Below, piece after piece: positions 1-13,200 of a stretch of DNA of 64,000 nt. Each line of letters begins with the position of its first letter. The first letter of the stretch is position 1. A program made the translations under genes and the position numbers. The DNA is from Rosellinia necatrix (taxonomy: Eukaryota > Ascomycota > Sordariomycetes > Xylariales > Xylariaceae): NCBI GenBank assembly GCA_021209875.1, contig JAGYVD010000003.1, forward strand, positions 4,712,001 through 4,776,000, in the 5' to 3' direction. The notes under the pieces are model-generated. The model made no database searches, was not told the DNA's origin, and was given only the letters and a program-made list of their open reading frames with translations.

Positions 1-929
1 GCATGCGAACGGGTAATCATAACGGAAGCCAAAACGCTAACACATATAACATTATGCAGTTCCGGTTTCAGGGTATAGGCTATACTATTATACTCTTGGC
101 AGCCGCTTCTATAATTATAGCGGCCTTATACACCATATATAACAACTTTTGCCGACGGGGAGTCCATATAGACGGAAATTTATGGGCTTATATGTAAAAT
201 AAACCTGTATATAAACTAGAAAGGTGTCAGAAGACATGATCCTGCTACGATACATATTAAATAATACCCTACTCAATATACAATCCGCAGGTTTTGGATT
301 CCTCTTCTGCCCATGCTTCGCCAATCTACTTACTTACATTACCTACCTAGGTATTATATGTAGCTTATTTCTAGCAAGCGCACACCCACTCCCACGAGAT
401 ATAGCCGGATATGTACTTTGTTGGGAGTATAAGCGAGCATCTACCTCGGCGAATACGTAATAGGTATGCCTAGATGTCCTCAACATCGCGGTTGCCACGA
501 CATCGAGACCATGCCTCACTTCCCCACCTAAGCGCCTAGTTCTTTCCTATATTCAGAATCAAATACGTCACATCTTAGTATGTCTATTTTCGTAAGGGCT
601 TCCAATACATGCCCACCTGGGTAGCCTGGTTGGGTGCCTGGCAAGCCCTTTTTGCCTGGCCAGATTGCGTTGCGGTGTTTCCAATGCAACCCAAGAATCA
701 AGCCCGCGTGATACTGGACCAACATACAACAATGGAACAGTCTCTTTTCTGTACTTCTCTTCGCAGGCGCCCCGACTGGGTTGGTCTTCCCCACTTGTTC
801 TTACAAAGTGACGGATTGTGTGGCAGGTGGAAAGGTATGCCTTGCCCTCGCTCCCTGCCTAGGGCACATTCATTTTCAAACAGGAGACTAAAACTGTATA
901 GAAACTGAGTTGGGCACTCACGATGTAGC
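1..929. other. Intergenic sequence, nothing recognised
   Basis: I see no coding exon with recognisable family similarity here. Short open frames exist on both strands (for example plus strand 609-908), but none shows a familiar domain or a convincing splice partner. The right end may contain the unresolved 5' exon(s) of the coding remnant that follows. Confidence 0.4.
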
Positions 930-1523
930 AATTCCTCTCCCGTCACAACGGGTGTTCCGCGCTGTTTTCATATCGCCGCGAGATGCTACCACAGCTCTAA
1001 GCCTAAATCGCATTGAGCGACTGTATAATCTCAATGGCGGCCAAGATGCGGGCATCATCTTCCTACTAGAGTGTAATGAGGCCCAGCAAAGCGCAGTCTC
1101 CGAACTCATGGCGCTTCAACTACAGTAGGCTCTTGGTCTCAGGGCGTCGTTATCTTTGTGTTCCCAATGTATATCATCTAACTCATGACTAGACTTGTCG
1201 GTAACTGGGAGCTGCCCATAATTCCGGTAAAGTCGGTACCCGCCATACCAGCGGCTTTATCATCCCTTCAAAGACAGCTACAATCCGCACCCACCAACCG
1301 AGAGACCCCTAGTCCAGTAACTACTCTTCTTCCATTCTGCTCTAACCGAGAGCCCTTGGCGGAACACACGGTCAACATCTTAACAGACACTACTTCTGGG
1401 TTCAGGGACCTACTTAGCCAGCTCTCATCTCCTGCTATGTTTGAGTCGGGAATTGCCTCGCTTCTAGGCGGAGACGCAGACAAACTGAGGAGCTTCTGGA
1501 GAAACAACTACTCAGTGGATTAG
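930..1523 (+). CDS. Unrecognised two-exon protein, 5' end unresolved
   Basis: I do not recognise this gene with certainty. Two open stretches join cleanly: exon A ends at 1124 (reading ..MALQLQ) with donor GTAGGC, the intron is 1125-1192 with a CTAAC branch site and TAG acceptor, and exon B runs 1193-1523 to a TAG stop. The joined frame reads VFRAVFISPRDATTALS, then RIERLYNLNGGQDAGIIFLL, then LVGNWELPIIPV, and ends in SFWRNNYSVD. The even composition and clean intron argue for real coding. The start is not resolved: no ATG lies at the head of exon A, and a possible acceptor (GTAG) sits near 938. The gene may have a further upstream exon, or its 5' end may be lost. The vague resemblance to an uncharacterised Pezizomycotina family is from memory only. 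Confidence 0.5.
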
Positions 1524-2940
1524 ATGTCATGTTTACGAATAATTATTATGCCGACCCCCAAATCGCGATAAGATAATTAGAAATAAGTAGACGTGCGATT
1601 CTTAGGGCCTTGAAGACCGAGTTTGAGTCATGCTATTCATATCATGTTTCTATGTGTTACCCCTTGTAGTGATGGTAGACTATATGTGAATTCGGGATAG
1701 CTTAGTGCTAACTATACATAATCATATGATAATCGCTTGCATTGTGAAATAGCCGTAGGCTCATAGGGCTATGATCTAAACGCTTGGCGATTCTTATAAT
1801 CGCACGATGGATATTCCATTATGCTGAGGCACTTGTGATTTACTGCTAGCTCTAGTGTGTTCATCGTTGATACCTCCTTCTGGTCGGATATCGGTTCTTA
1901 ACATCCCTTAAAACTATTACTAATGTAGACACTATGACGCCATGGGATGATGTGGTAGTACCTAGCAGTTGGTGAGGTGGTGGGAAATACGAGTCCAATT
2001 GGCCAATCATGTAACAGGCCCATCGCCATTCGCCAGCTGCTTAGGAGATCTATACACCCTTGGCTGACGCTAGGGAAGCAGTGAAGGGCAGGCGATGCCT
2101 GTGAATGCAACTATTGCTGCTGCCAAGCAACCGCTGCCGCTGGCCGCGCCTCTGCGAGAACTTCTTTCGGCAATGTGACATAGTGTACAGTGGACTATGC
2201 ACACCAATACATGCCTATTAACTATAACGGGTATGTAAGTATTGCCTACGAAGCGGAATGCGGCCTTGGCCTCACAAAAGCCACTGGTCGCTGGCTATAC
2301 TGACAATACCGCAAGATTCAGCATTGGCATCGGCATCAACATCGATACAGGCAACAGGCAACAGGCACTATCGACCCGTACAATACAACCAAGGTTGTTT
2401 TCACACAATTAACTACCTACCTACCTACCGACATTATATAGGCAGATAGGAATCCCAACAGTGGGAGGAAATTTGGCACCACGTTAGTCTCCCTTATTTT
2501 ACAGTATAACCTGCCTAAGCCTCTCAACGATATTTTCGGCTGAGGCGACATCTTCCGCGCGTCAAGCCCTCCCCACTTGCGCAAATATCAGAAGCTCGCT
2601 CGGCAGGCCAATGACCGGGCTGAGACAACTTGTACGCTGCGTGACCGTCGCGAGGACAGACCTTGGGCGGCGATGCGATGTCGGGCAGTGTTGCTCATTC
2701 CACGTGAACAGCTAGAGGCTGCATGGTTGGCTAAAATATCAATATAATACCTATTTGGGGAGGGCAAGGTCGGCCAGGGCGCTTTTATCCCCACGTAGTA
2801 TCACTAACTTAGGTACCTGTAATTATAATAAATAGGCCTTGGGATTTTTATATGTCAGACCAGACCCAACTTGCAGTCAGCTGCACTGTCATGATTTGGT
2901 TCCCAGCCTACCATACCGTACATACTTGAGTACTTTGTAG

Positions 2941-3039
2941 GTAGGTTACTTACTTACCTACCTAGGTACCTAGGTAGGTTACTTACTTACCTACCTAGGT
3001 ACCTAGGTAGGTTACTTACTTACCTACCTAGGTACCTAG
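2941..3039. repeat. 33-bp minisatellite, three perfect copies
   Basis: Units at 2941-2973, 2974-3006 and 3007-3039 are identical. Each begins GTAGGTTACTTACTTACC and ends in TAGGTACCTAG, and a partial fourth copy follows. Each unit contains the palindromic step ACCTAGGT that recurs across the window. Confidence 0.95.
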
Positions 3040-5171
3040 GTAGGTATGTAGGGGCATGTACAGTACCTGCTCCAATGAAAGTGGGCCAGCTATTTCGGGA
3101 ACGGGTACCTACAGGCATACAGGTGGTTGGTTGTTCTATGCCATGCAGGGTTGCTAATTGTTCCCCAGCGCCTCAATGTGTATGTAGTGTAACCCATTCG
3201 TACTGCAAAAAGGGGCCTAACCTAGTAATTACCAGCCATCTGTGCTTAGTGCATTATGTATGTAGATAGATCACAGATCTGATCTCATGGCCACTGCTGG
3301 GCTCCCAGATATTCATTCTCCTTGGATGCTATTTTCTCCCCATACAGGTATGCTGCTTGGATGCAGGCGGCTTTTCCCAACGGTTTGCCGTGCCTTGCAT
3401 TCCCCTACGTGGCGTGCGATAGAGCATTGGAATTGGGCCTTTCGTGTCGCTGAGGTTATTGGTTATTGCATGTGATGTCCATCGGCGGCAGCAGTGGCCA
3501 AATCTCCCCGACGGTGAAGGCTGTTGCTTCTAAGGCCTGTCTCAAAAAAAGAAAACAAGGAAAATTCAAACAGTTGCTGGCGTTTCAATATTTATATTGC
3601 GCCTCGTTGCCTTACTGGTCATCCACGGCGTCTCACCGTGGCACCCATAAGGTGACATGTCAAGCCCTCCTACGATTGGCTACAATACTTAGTTATGCTG
3701 AGGTGGGAGTTGTGTCATCTTGTTATTGTACAGCCATTTCCCCGCATCGCCGACGTAAGTAACTACATGGGCATAGACATTGACTCATGGGGTCTGCCCA
3801 ATACCTAACTACAGACTTGCCATAATTCAGGATTTACTTACTCGCCCCTTTATTTGTGCCTGCTTGAGTGACGACCTCCTGGCTAGGAGTACCATAATCA
3901 GGCATCTGTACCGGGGGATGCGGCCCAAACCCCTGGGCGTCAGCCATTCCGAAACTAATCGACGTTTGAGATCACACTTGCCTTGCAAATCCCCCAGGGC
4001 TCAAAACAAACAGTCCTTGGTTTTGGGTTAACCGAAGACTGAGATTGAAGTCATCAACACCATCAAACAACATCATTGCCGCCAACGGCCATCACGGGAC
4101 ATGCTAAAGATATAAACGTGAGCCAGTGCAACCGCCACAGGGCTCGTGTGACCGGTGTTTGGCTCCGAGTCGACAAATCAAACAGTCTTGAAATACGGGA
4201 GTGCGTAATATGCAATTTTCCACGTTTTGCGTCGGGTCTATTTGTATCATGCATTTGTATCATGTTATCAATAAAAACGCACCCCGAAAACCCGCATGTT
4301 GCATTACACTATAGGTGTGTGCATATGTGCAGTTACTTGTACGTGTATGTACCGTAGTATGTGTGTAAGTATTTGTGTTTGTGTATGTGTGATTATTCTA
4401 CGCGAGGGAATTCCCAATTTCCTATTTCTGGAGGCACCAATAGTCATACATACATGTATACACACGCCTGGTAAAATGGTGACTGACTCTCCCTATTATA
4501 TGCTGCGGCTTACCCAAATGTCGAACATTGCTGCTGCCGCTAAATAAAGAAGAGAACGGCTGGCGAAGGGGGCCGGATGGACTGACCCGATCGTTTTTTT
4601 ATGACGAGAATGAGGCCATTTACACAATAACTGCTGGTCTACAGTAACTACTGTATGTACGTACATACGTCCCGGCGCCTCCATGCCGCCAGTCAGGTCA
4701 GTTCAGTTCGGTGCTAGACCCAAAAAAAAAAAAAACAGATTGTTCCGACCATGCAGAGGCTACCCCTAATCCCTGTCGATGGAGGCCCGTAACCCCTGTT
4801 TCTGCTCGCTACCCTGCAGCTTGGCACCCTGGGCCTGGCTTCTGATTGGCGCTGTGGACATCTCTAACCGCCGATGCCAGCCCCAATCACGCTGCGCTCT
4901 TGCACCATTACAACCCTCGGCCACCTTCGCTTGAGGGCGCAATCCCGCGAACATCCAATGCCCGCCGTCGTAGTGCTGCGTTACCGCCGGCCGCGATGTC
5001 CACCGTCTCTTCCCCCCCGCTTTTGGGCGCCCTGCAGGCTATCTCGCCCGTCCAATTGACCGCACTTTGGCCATGTCCCCTTGCCAGTTCGGGTCTCTTG
5101 GACGTTGCCATGGACCCTCCGCTCCAGCGACCAGACTAGATTGGGAGATCCGTCCCGTTCTGCACATCATG

Positions 5172-5243
5172 AGGCGAGAGAGAAGAGTGAGTAAGAGAGA
5201 GAGATAGAGAGAGAGAGACAGAGAGACAGAGAGACAGTGAGAG
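5172..5243. repeat. GA/GACA microsatellite
   Basis: Imperfect run of GA dinucleotides with GACA interruptions, intergenic. Confidence 0.85.
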
Positions 5244-5346
5244 CTACTACCAAGTAATACCCTGGATACTTACATAGCTATCACCCAGGAATCCCGGACC
5301 TCGCCCCTCGCTAGTCCGGGTAGTGAAGACGTCGGTCCTCAAGGGT

Positions 5347-5374
5347 AGAGATAGAGAGAGAGAGAGAGAGAGAG
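5347..5374. repeat. GA microsatellite
   Basis: Near-perfect GA dinucleotide run of about 28 bases. Confidence 0.85.
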
Positions 5375-6340
5375 GCCGTATGTAATGGCGGCCTTGGCCA
5401 TGGATGGTCGTTGATACTTTACGTGTTTCCTGCCACCCCGTCTTCTTAAAACTCTAGCCTGCTGCTCGTGTTTGAAGATCTCCCCTTTGGTCCATGAAGA
5501 GCCCCCCTTCGCCTCATATCCGGACCTCCTACCAGTCTCATCGCCGTGTCTGATCTTCAACCACCCCATCCCCCCTCAAACGTCCAGCCGGCCATATTAC
5601 CCGCCAGCTATTGGCACGGCCCACCAACACCCGCCCGATAGTGACAAAAGTCGAATAAAAAAGACGACCGCAGAGTTCAAGAGTTAAGCGCTTCAGAGTG
5701 CGCCACCTCGACTCAGACATCACTTCGTCTCATATCGTCCTGCTCGACTCGGCACCCTAGCCGCGGATCAGGTCGAGAGGCTTGACGCCCACTTCGTACC
5801 AACAGGTCGATAGTACGGATGACTCCAATGCCGTGCGGATGCCAGCTGTCATAATAGATCGAATCTCAAGAACGTGGATCTCAGACGAAGCAATCTCATC
5901 GGTGGCGGGCCCCTAGTGTCGGATCCTCTACCCCGGCGAACACCCGTCGAGCTTGATACGAGACTCCCTGAGCGGGAGCCCTGCTCCTCATTCGGGTTAG
6001 GAGCCAAGCTGAAAAGCGCTCCAATATAGCCTCTCTAAGCCCCGACCGTTGTTGCTGCTCTCCCCTTGTCTTTCCCACCCTTCTTCTTTCTCTCTTGGCT
6101 GCCAGCGCTGTGCACTCGCTTGTCGATCGTCTTCTTTCGCTTCGTTTCCTTGTCTTCCATTCGACGCTGTGCAGGTCCGGCTACCTCGCATTTCATTTCT
6201 ACCTTTACCAACCCGCTTCGATATCTAATTCCGTGGACGGCCGACTAGTCGATAAGCTTCACGTTCCATTTTCTTTTGGGCTTCGCGAACCGAGTTGATT
6301 GAGGAAACGTTCTGGGTCGAGCAAGCACTCGGACATTTAG

Positions 6341-6380
6341 GGAAAGAGAGAGAGAGAGAGAAAGAGAAAGGGAGAGAGAA
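6341..6380. repeat. GA-rich tract in the presumed leader of the following gene
   Basis: GA run with AAAG interruptions that ends about 120 bases before the start codon at 6501. It is probably within the promoter or 5' untranslated region. Confidence 0.8.
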
Positions 6381-6500
6381 ACGGCAACAGAAAGAGTGTG
6401 GAGCTTCCTGAGGTCGAAAACTCCGGCAAAAACGTACTTTTTTTTTTCCCGCCTACTAGAAACTCCCTGAAACGAATATTTACGAACGACCAACGGCGAT

Positions 6501-7094
6501 ATGGGCAAACTCATTAAGAACCACTGGGCAAGGCTCATCGTCTTGACCGCAGCAGTCTGTAGGTGGCACCCCACAACAACGCTCTTTCCTAGCCGGACCG
6601 AAGGAAAAGAAGAGGAACTCGAAATCGAGACCCAAGCTAACCTGTAATACAGACCAAGTCGCTGCTGCTCTGGAGGCCTTCTTCTGGCCTAAGATATTCT
6701 GGGATTTCCTGACCAAGACGCTGGACCCGGCAGTAAAGCCTGTCCCTGTCCTTCAGATCATCAACCTCCTCATGGGTCTCGGCATGTTCGCCCTCGAGTG
6801 GCCGTTGACATTCCTTGCCGGTTCGACCTTCCACCGCAGCCTGGAGGCCCGCCTGGCGATTCTGCCGCTCACTGCCCTCGCCTCCGTCCTCCTCTACCAG
6901 GGCACGAACCCGGCCATCTACTACCTCACTGGTAGCGCCGTATACTTTTGGGCTTATAGCGAAGGCGAGGTACGCACATCCCGACCCTGACCACTCACCG
7001 AGAGACCTAAGATAGACTGACAAACAACGCCTAGATCGTTTGCCCCAAACCGTGGTCACTCCCCCAGAGGAGCCGACCCGCTCCCCGGGCATAA
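6501..7094 (+). CDS. Small multi-pass membrane protein, DUF7727-like
   Basis: Three exons: 6501-6558, 6653-6969, 7035-7094, giving 144 residues. All joins keep frame, with donors GTAGGT and GTACGC. The protein starts MGKLIKNHWARLIVLTAAV and has about four hydrophobic segments: near residues 9-32, around INLLMGLGMFALEWPLTFL, around LAILPLTALASVLLY, and around IYYLTGSAVYFWAY. The tail is short and basic-proline rich. It matches, from memory, a small conserved ascomycete membrane-protein family of unknown function (DUF7727). No catalytic residues are apparent. The location is presumably an internal or plasma membrane, which is an inference from hydrophobicity alone. The gene is the first of the housekeeping block and is preceded by a GA-rich leader. 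Confidence 0.85.
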
Positions 7095-8276
7095 AGAGGG
7101 GAGATTAATCTAGATTTTCTGCAGAACGGCAAATCCCAGGGACGCAGTGGGAAGGGGGTGTATAATCGACGATTCGATTCCACATGTCCCCCCCTTCCCC
7201 TTCCCTCTGCTATCCTCCCCCGTCTCGCTTCCTCCGCTATTATACCCAGCCCAGGCGCAACGAAAGCGTGAACGGGGTCGTACATATATACCGAAAGCAA
7301 ATCGCATGTTTATTATCCGCATAAACCCTATCTAGGACTTATTTACTCGCCCACCGCATTCCAATATCAACCATCGAAATACCAGGGAAGACAGGACACC
7401 CCCCTGCTAGTTTCAACGGCCGGGGTCTGGTAATCATTTGAATTATGAACTTAGTTATAACTACATTATAAATATATATATTCTTGCATAGCCATTAGCA
7501 TCGCCTATCTTCAAATGCTTTCGGTACCCCCAATGCCTGATAAATTGCATCTTGCCTCTTCGACGTTGCATTTTCACTGTTCAATTTAGTACTTAGCGTG
7601 TGGATATATCTTTGCGTAAAGCCAAACACTCAGTTTCTTTGCCTTCCATGAAGTTGTGTCATTGGTTCCTGCTATCCCCTGCACGGCAGTTGGAGGCTTT
7701 AAAATAACATATCACAATCACTTTTGCCGCCCACAGCTGAACGCTAGACGAGCTGGTAGGTCACTGAGAGCCGTTGGTCACGGGCCTAGACACTGGCTAA
7801 GGATATCAGCCAAGAAGCGTCCAGCTAATGGAACGCGATCAAGTTACATACATGCATCTATACCCCGCTTGTTACTGGTGTTCGGCAGGTAGGACCAAGA
7901 GCTATGCTAAAACCGCTTAGATGGATGCATTATTCGCAATATCATAAGTTGATTATCATACGAGCATATGTCGACAGCCTAATTCAGCTAGCTACCTATT
8001 TCTTGCAACTATTGCAGAAAGAAGAGAGAGACCACGAGGGATCCCCTTACTGGGTCGTACCCTCAGACTACCCAGCCGATATTCGTGCCCGAGATCCTAC
8101 AGATGGTCAAGCTAATGGCACGTATTCCATGGCCTCTCGCCAACATCCAATTCATCCCAACTCCATAGCTTTGGAGGATTGCGGGGTAGAAGGAGAAGGT
8201 AGCATTAGTAGATTTGCTATGATACCCAACCTGTACAGCTCTTCCCTTCCAGCTGCAGATTTGAGCGCGTATGTCT
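7095..8276. other. Intergenic sequence, nothing recognised
   Basis: Contains a pyrimidine-rich stretch near 7185-7240 and AT-rich sequence near 7440-7490. It is the convergent gap between the membrane-protein gene and the Rtc3 gene, so both 3' untranslated regions probably lie here. Confidence 0.5.
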
Positions 8277-8945
8277 TTATCTTGCACCGGGCTGGCCGTT
8301 TACAATGTTGATTGTCTGAGAATCATTCTTGGGTCCATTTCGGCCGGGGAACTGAGACGGGATAGGAGTTAGGCCTCGAAAAATGACACTATGACGGGGA
8401 GCGGTGGGAGTGTTGATTGACGTACCTGTGTCTCTTGAACATTGCCCTTTTCGAGGATCTTCTTGATGACTTCATCCTCATCCTCAGTATCAAACTCGGC
8501 TGCCAGTGTTAACTTTGCGGCATCAGCTAACTGGCCCTGGTTTCCCTGTCTGTCGTATTGGTCAGCCGCGCCGCTGGTTATAAGTGGTAGAGCTCGTCTG
8601 TTGAAGGATAGAGAAAGCCACGCCCCGGCTGAGCGACTGGGTAAGTGACGTAAGGGTAGAGCCCACTGGATCACACGGCCGTCTTCGAGACAACTGGCAG
8701 TCTACCATTTGACGGAGCGTAGAGATGGGAGGCTACGGTGCGCTTGGACTGAGCTCCTGCAAAAGATAGATATGTACTTACTTGCCGGTTGTAAAGACCT
8801 TGAAGGTTGACACGAAGTGGGCGAGAGGAACAGACTTGTCGCTCAGCCACTTCTTATATGTAGTATTGTCGTCTACAAAGACAATGAAGTCCTCGGTTTT
8901 GCCCTTGTAGTGGACCTTGATCTGGGTAGCCTCGCCCTTAGTCAT
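8277..8945 (-). CDS. RTC3: Rtc3-like protein with SBDS N-terminal (FYSH) domain
   Basis: Three exons on the minus strand: 8945-8782, 8549-8426, 8351-8277, giving 120 residues. The ATG at 8945 opens MTKGEATQIKVHYKGK. It is preferred over the upstream in-frame extension because family members begin at this point. The reading continues with EDFIVFVDD, VPLAHFVSTFKVF, then DEDEVIKKILEKGNVQETQFP and a short tail GPKNDSQ. This is the stand-alone SBDS N-terminal fold of yeast Rtc3 (YHR087W), a small cytoplasmic protein tied by genetics to RNA metabolism and telomere capping. The length is typical, since the SBDS central and C-terminal domains are always absent in this family. All exon joins keep frame. 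Confidence 0.9.
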
Positions 8946-10221
8946 GTTGGCGCCGGTGTACTTGGTGGGGATTATTGGGAGAGGTGTTGTTTTTGTTGGA
9001 TTTATCCGTGGACGATGAAGCACAGGCTAATGGAATTACAGTGCTAGTTCTTCGTGGACTTGTGCGTGTGAGAGTATCGATCTTGGTGGCAGAGAGTTGT
9101 GTTGTTGATGCTGGCTAGGGTTTATAGAGTTTGCGGGAGATGGTTGATGGGTTTTATGGTACGATTGAAGAAGAGGGGAAGGTTGAGCTGTTGGCAGGAG
9201 AGCTTCAAATAAGAGAGCTGGCGAGCTGTTGTTTCCTGCTCTTGTCTGCCATCATCATTTGGCGGGTAACTACGTCATCATCACTGTGTTACTCACAAGT
9301 AAGTACCTACTTACTTACCTACTTGCACAGTACCAACAAACAAAGCATGGGCCCCACCTACCCGCTTTGCACTAGCTCACCGGCAATCTGGTTGGTTGCT
9401 GTTCCTGCACCGGCGCATTTATCTGCTAAATGACTAGCTGAGCCCACTAAATAAACCTCAATTGTGTGAACTGTTAGGTTCTTGGGATTTGATCTGATCA
9501 GATTGCTCCCACTCTATCTACGTCACTAGGACATGCCAATAATCTACCTGGATACTTTGGTAGTACGCTACCTAATGGAGACATCCCTGGATGGAGATGC
9601 CTGAAGGAGGCCTGGGCGTACCTAGGTATGCACTTCGTACTTCGTACTGTAGAGATATGGGAGGTGACGCATAACACATAACACATAACACCCCGCTACA
9701 CTACTCACGGGAGCTTCCGAGCTTCTCGGGCAGACTGTCAGCCCACCTTGCTATAATGAAAGTAGTGTACCTAAGTAGGTAGGCAAGGTACGTTTGCTTG
9801 TTCCTTGCGAAGCCAGTTGTTCTATTGATGACACTCGATCCCGCAAAGGCGGTCCACACGAATTCATGAATTCATGATAGGCGGACAGTAGGCGGTTTAT
9901 AGACCCAACATGCGCTTAGTTAAAGGGTATGCTTTCATCTGCTACACCAACCAGTGGCTCCCCTCGCTCAAGAATAAGTGCTATGTGCCCTTTACACTGC
10001 CCCGCGTGGGTCATAGAACCCCGACCCCCTGATGCTACGGGCCATAAACAATGCAAGGTATGCCCTAGTCATGATGTCGTTACGTGAAATAAGAGGACAA
10101 AGACATTCAAGGAGCGGGCAGCATCATTTCATAGCCAAGCCAGCTGAACTCCTACGTCAGCATTCAACGGATGATCCATATTCCACAGAAACCCCTCTTG
10201 GCCTATACAAACTGCCTATGC
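8946..10221. other. Intergenic sequence with TACC/TAGG repeats
   Basis: Promoter side of the Rtc3 gene and 3' side of the RhoGEF gene. TACC/TAGG step repeats occur near 9298-9325 and 9770-9785. No gene seen. Confidence 0.5.
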
Positions 10222-13200
10222 TCAGTGGAAGAAACTCCGACCTCCTAGAGCTTGGAGGCTCCTGTTGATGGCGCCGACTCGGGTCCATCTACTACTAGAT
10301 CTTGGGCTGTTATTTCGATCTCTCCTTAGACCAGCCCTTGGTGATGTGTGATACGGCTTGGCTGCTTCTGCCGAGTGGGGGCACGGAACTGGCTTGGTCG
10401 AATCTGGCATCTTTTGGGGATGGCTGTCGTGTTCAGCTGTTTGAAGAGATGAGTTGCTCGATCCCTTATCGTCACCCCAGACCGATTCCACTCTTGCCAT
10501 ATCTATTCGCCTTACAGTACCTTCTGATGCGGTACTGTCAGTCTCTTGAGGCTTGACGCTGTCATTGCTGTTCGATCTTTCTATTTCATCGCGAATGATA
10601 GGTAGCCGTTGCAGCGAGCTGCTTTCCAGGACTTCGGCTATCGAGGGCGTCAGAGCATCGCAATTCACGCTAATGAGTGAATCGAGAAATTTATTCACGT
10701 GAGGCATCTGCTCGTCGTCCTCTGGGTGCAATATGCTGGAAGTACTGGCCGAACGCTTCGCGAACGGGTTGGTGAGACTGGCAGCACTGAGCTTCCGCAT
10801 CATAGTTGATGCTGAACTCCGTACGCGGTGCTCGCCTCTCGATCGTGATGTTATGCCGGGGTAGGGCAGGATATTGCGGCTCCAAACATCGGCCAACGAT
10901 GCCTCTAGGCGGGCTCGCTCAGCCCGGGGTGGTGCAAGTACTGGGATGCGAGAGTTTGTGGTCAAGAGTGATTGTGAGCGATTGATGGATGATGGTGGGT
11001 TCGTAGATGCAGTATCCTTGATAGCACTTGTATTCCTGAGAATGACTTGACACAGTGGGGACTTAGGTCCGACAGTTGTAGCCCGATGAATAGAGAGGCG
11101 ACGAGCAACCGATCCTAGTACATGTTAGTATGTTTCGTAGCTGGTATTCAAATACTCACCTGGTTTTCTAAACACTGTCCCGAGGCTTTTGATGTGCAGA
11201 GAATTGGAGCTGTAAAATGCTGGGCTTGACTGCTCATGCGGTTCAAACTGTTTTGCGTCGGAAAGACGCGTACGCCACTCCATTTCCTCCTTTTGAGAAC
11301 AGGCTGTCATAATCATCTCATAGAGTTGATGATCACACTCGAAGACTAGCTTCCAAGAAAAAGGTGCCGTGTGGCATTGTAAGCCTGGTTTAATCAGTAA
11401 ATTTCCCCGTCGAAAGATAGTGAATATCTGCAGCACTCACCGCGTCCATTATCAGCTTCTTCAATCTTGATGTTATCCAAACCAATGCAAGCTTGGATGG
11501 TATAAGCCTGATCTGATTTGCCGGTTGTGGCGAGGCACAGGCAATCTCTATAGAGAAGCGAAACCATGTATTGACCTGTGACACCATCCCTGGTTTGCCA
11601 GCAAGCATGTAGAACACCACATAAGCGTATTTGCCCCAGTGAACGGATAACACTCTTGCAAGGAGTGTGCGATCCCTGATTAAATTAGTAGGTAGAAAAA
11701 TTACCGCCATCGAATTTCTTACTTGATTAGGGAACACGAGTCGGTCTTGAAGTAGCCAGGTTTGTTCCAACGAGGCCTTGATTCCGGGGTCATCAGTAGC
11801 CCGATTTATCTCAGAGGTAGTTTCACGAAGTCTTATGAGTACATCCTCAATTTCCATATGTGAACTCGGGCAGTCACAAACTGGGGTGTACTTTAGAAGC
11901 TCAGCGAAGAGGAGGGGGTATCTGCAAATTCGTTGTATCGGCTTCGTAGGTGTTAGCTCACAGAAAACTTTAGGACGTTAACAAGATTTTTACTTTTACC
12001 AGCAGATCACCGATGGTCAGGGACTTCTTGGAGAGGCCTGAATGATTATTTGCCGCACTAAGGGAAGAGGCTAATGCCTCGATGCCCTTCTGGTAATTAT
12101 CCCAATCTGGGAGCATGCGATGGGTAGACGCAACGTCTTTGATCATTAGCTCGTATCTTGCTCCATATTCCTCGTAGATTAGGAAACGGTTCATCTGGGG
12201 TTCGTCAGCACACAATCGGCCACATCACTTAACTCGGACCGCTCCCGAGAACTTAGGTATTACCTTTCGCCCAAAGATCTGGGCAACTTCAGCTGCAATA
12301 CTTGGTTCAGCGATCGCACTAGGGACACTTTGTAACCATGATTGCCCTCCCTTGTCCTCTGGGACAGAGTCCAGGTCATGCCATCTGTGGTACTCGTGGC
12401 TTGGCGGTGGACCTGGTTTCACCGCCATATATTCTGGCTGCGTATACTCAGAATGAGGAACAACACTATGAAGTTCACCAAGGATTTCTTCGTGAAGTTC
12501 GATAATGTCCGTCAAGTTTTGATTGATCGAGGACCGAAGACCGTGGTGGAGTGTGGGTAAAGAGGCCAAAATTGTAATATAGACCTTGATTATGTTAGTA
12601 TTTATGATGGTGACAGTGAAGCAGCAGGTGAAACGCACGTTCATGAGAAACCTAATGTCACCAATGTAACTTTCTTCGGTACTAATGAGCTCCTCCAGTA
12701 TTCGTCGTCTCTGTAACAGACGTTCCGTCACTGCTGGGTCCATATGTGAACTCCTCTCGAAACACATACTGTCCTCAGACATCCTTTGAGCGGAAATAGA
12801 GCCCCGGCTACTGCGATCCGTCCTCGTATGGGTGGAAGATCGAGCAGCGTGCCTCTGTTGGTGAGTTCTTACGCTCACACTAGTCAGGCTTACGGTAGCG
12901 CTTTTCATGGCAGCAACAAACCCGAAAGAAGAGCCGGATGAAGATTTTCGGTGACCACGGACTGGTAAGGGGACTTCTGTGGATGAGAACACAGGGAATG
13001 ATTCCGTGGTGTTGCCTCCCGTCCCAGGGCGGCGTGATCGTTTATGTAGAGCTTTCATCCATTTGTGAAATGGCCGGGGCGTCGGCAGTAATAGCTCCTC
13101 TGATTCTTCTTCAATCCCCTTATTGTCTTCACACATATCTTCACAGATGGAGATCTGAGGTAGATTTGGATAATACCCCGTTGGCTCGTCGTCGTTTTCC

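Larger units (their letters stand above)
1524..6500. other. Gene-poor interval with repeats and the 5' leader of the next gene
   Basis: About 5 kb without a gene I can support. It contains the 33-bp minisatellite (2941-3039), a TG-rich stretch near 4313-4392, and three GA-rich microsatellites between 5172 and 6380. The last 250 bases before 6501 are pyrimidine- and purine-rich, as expected for a fungal 5' leader. Several open frames of 60-100 codons lie here, but none shows a domain or splice signals. Confidence 0.5.
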
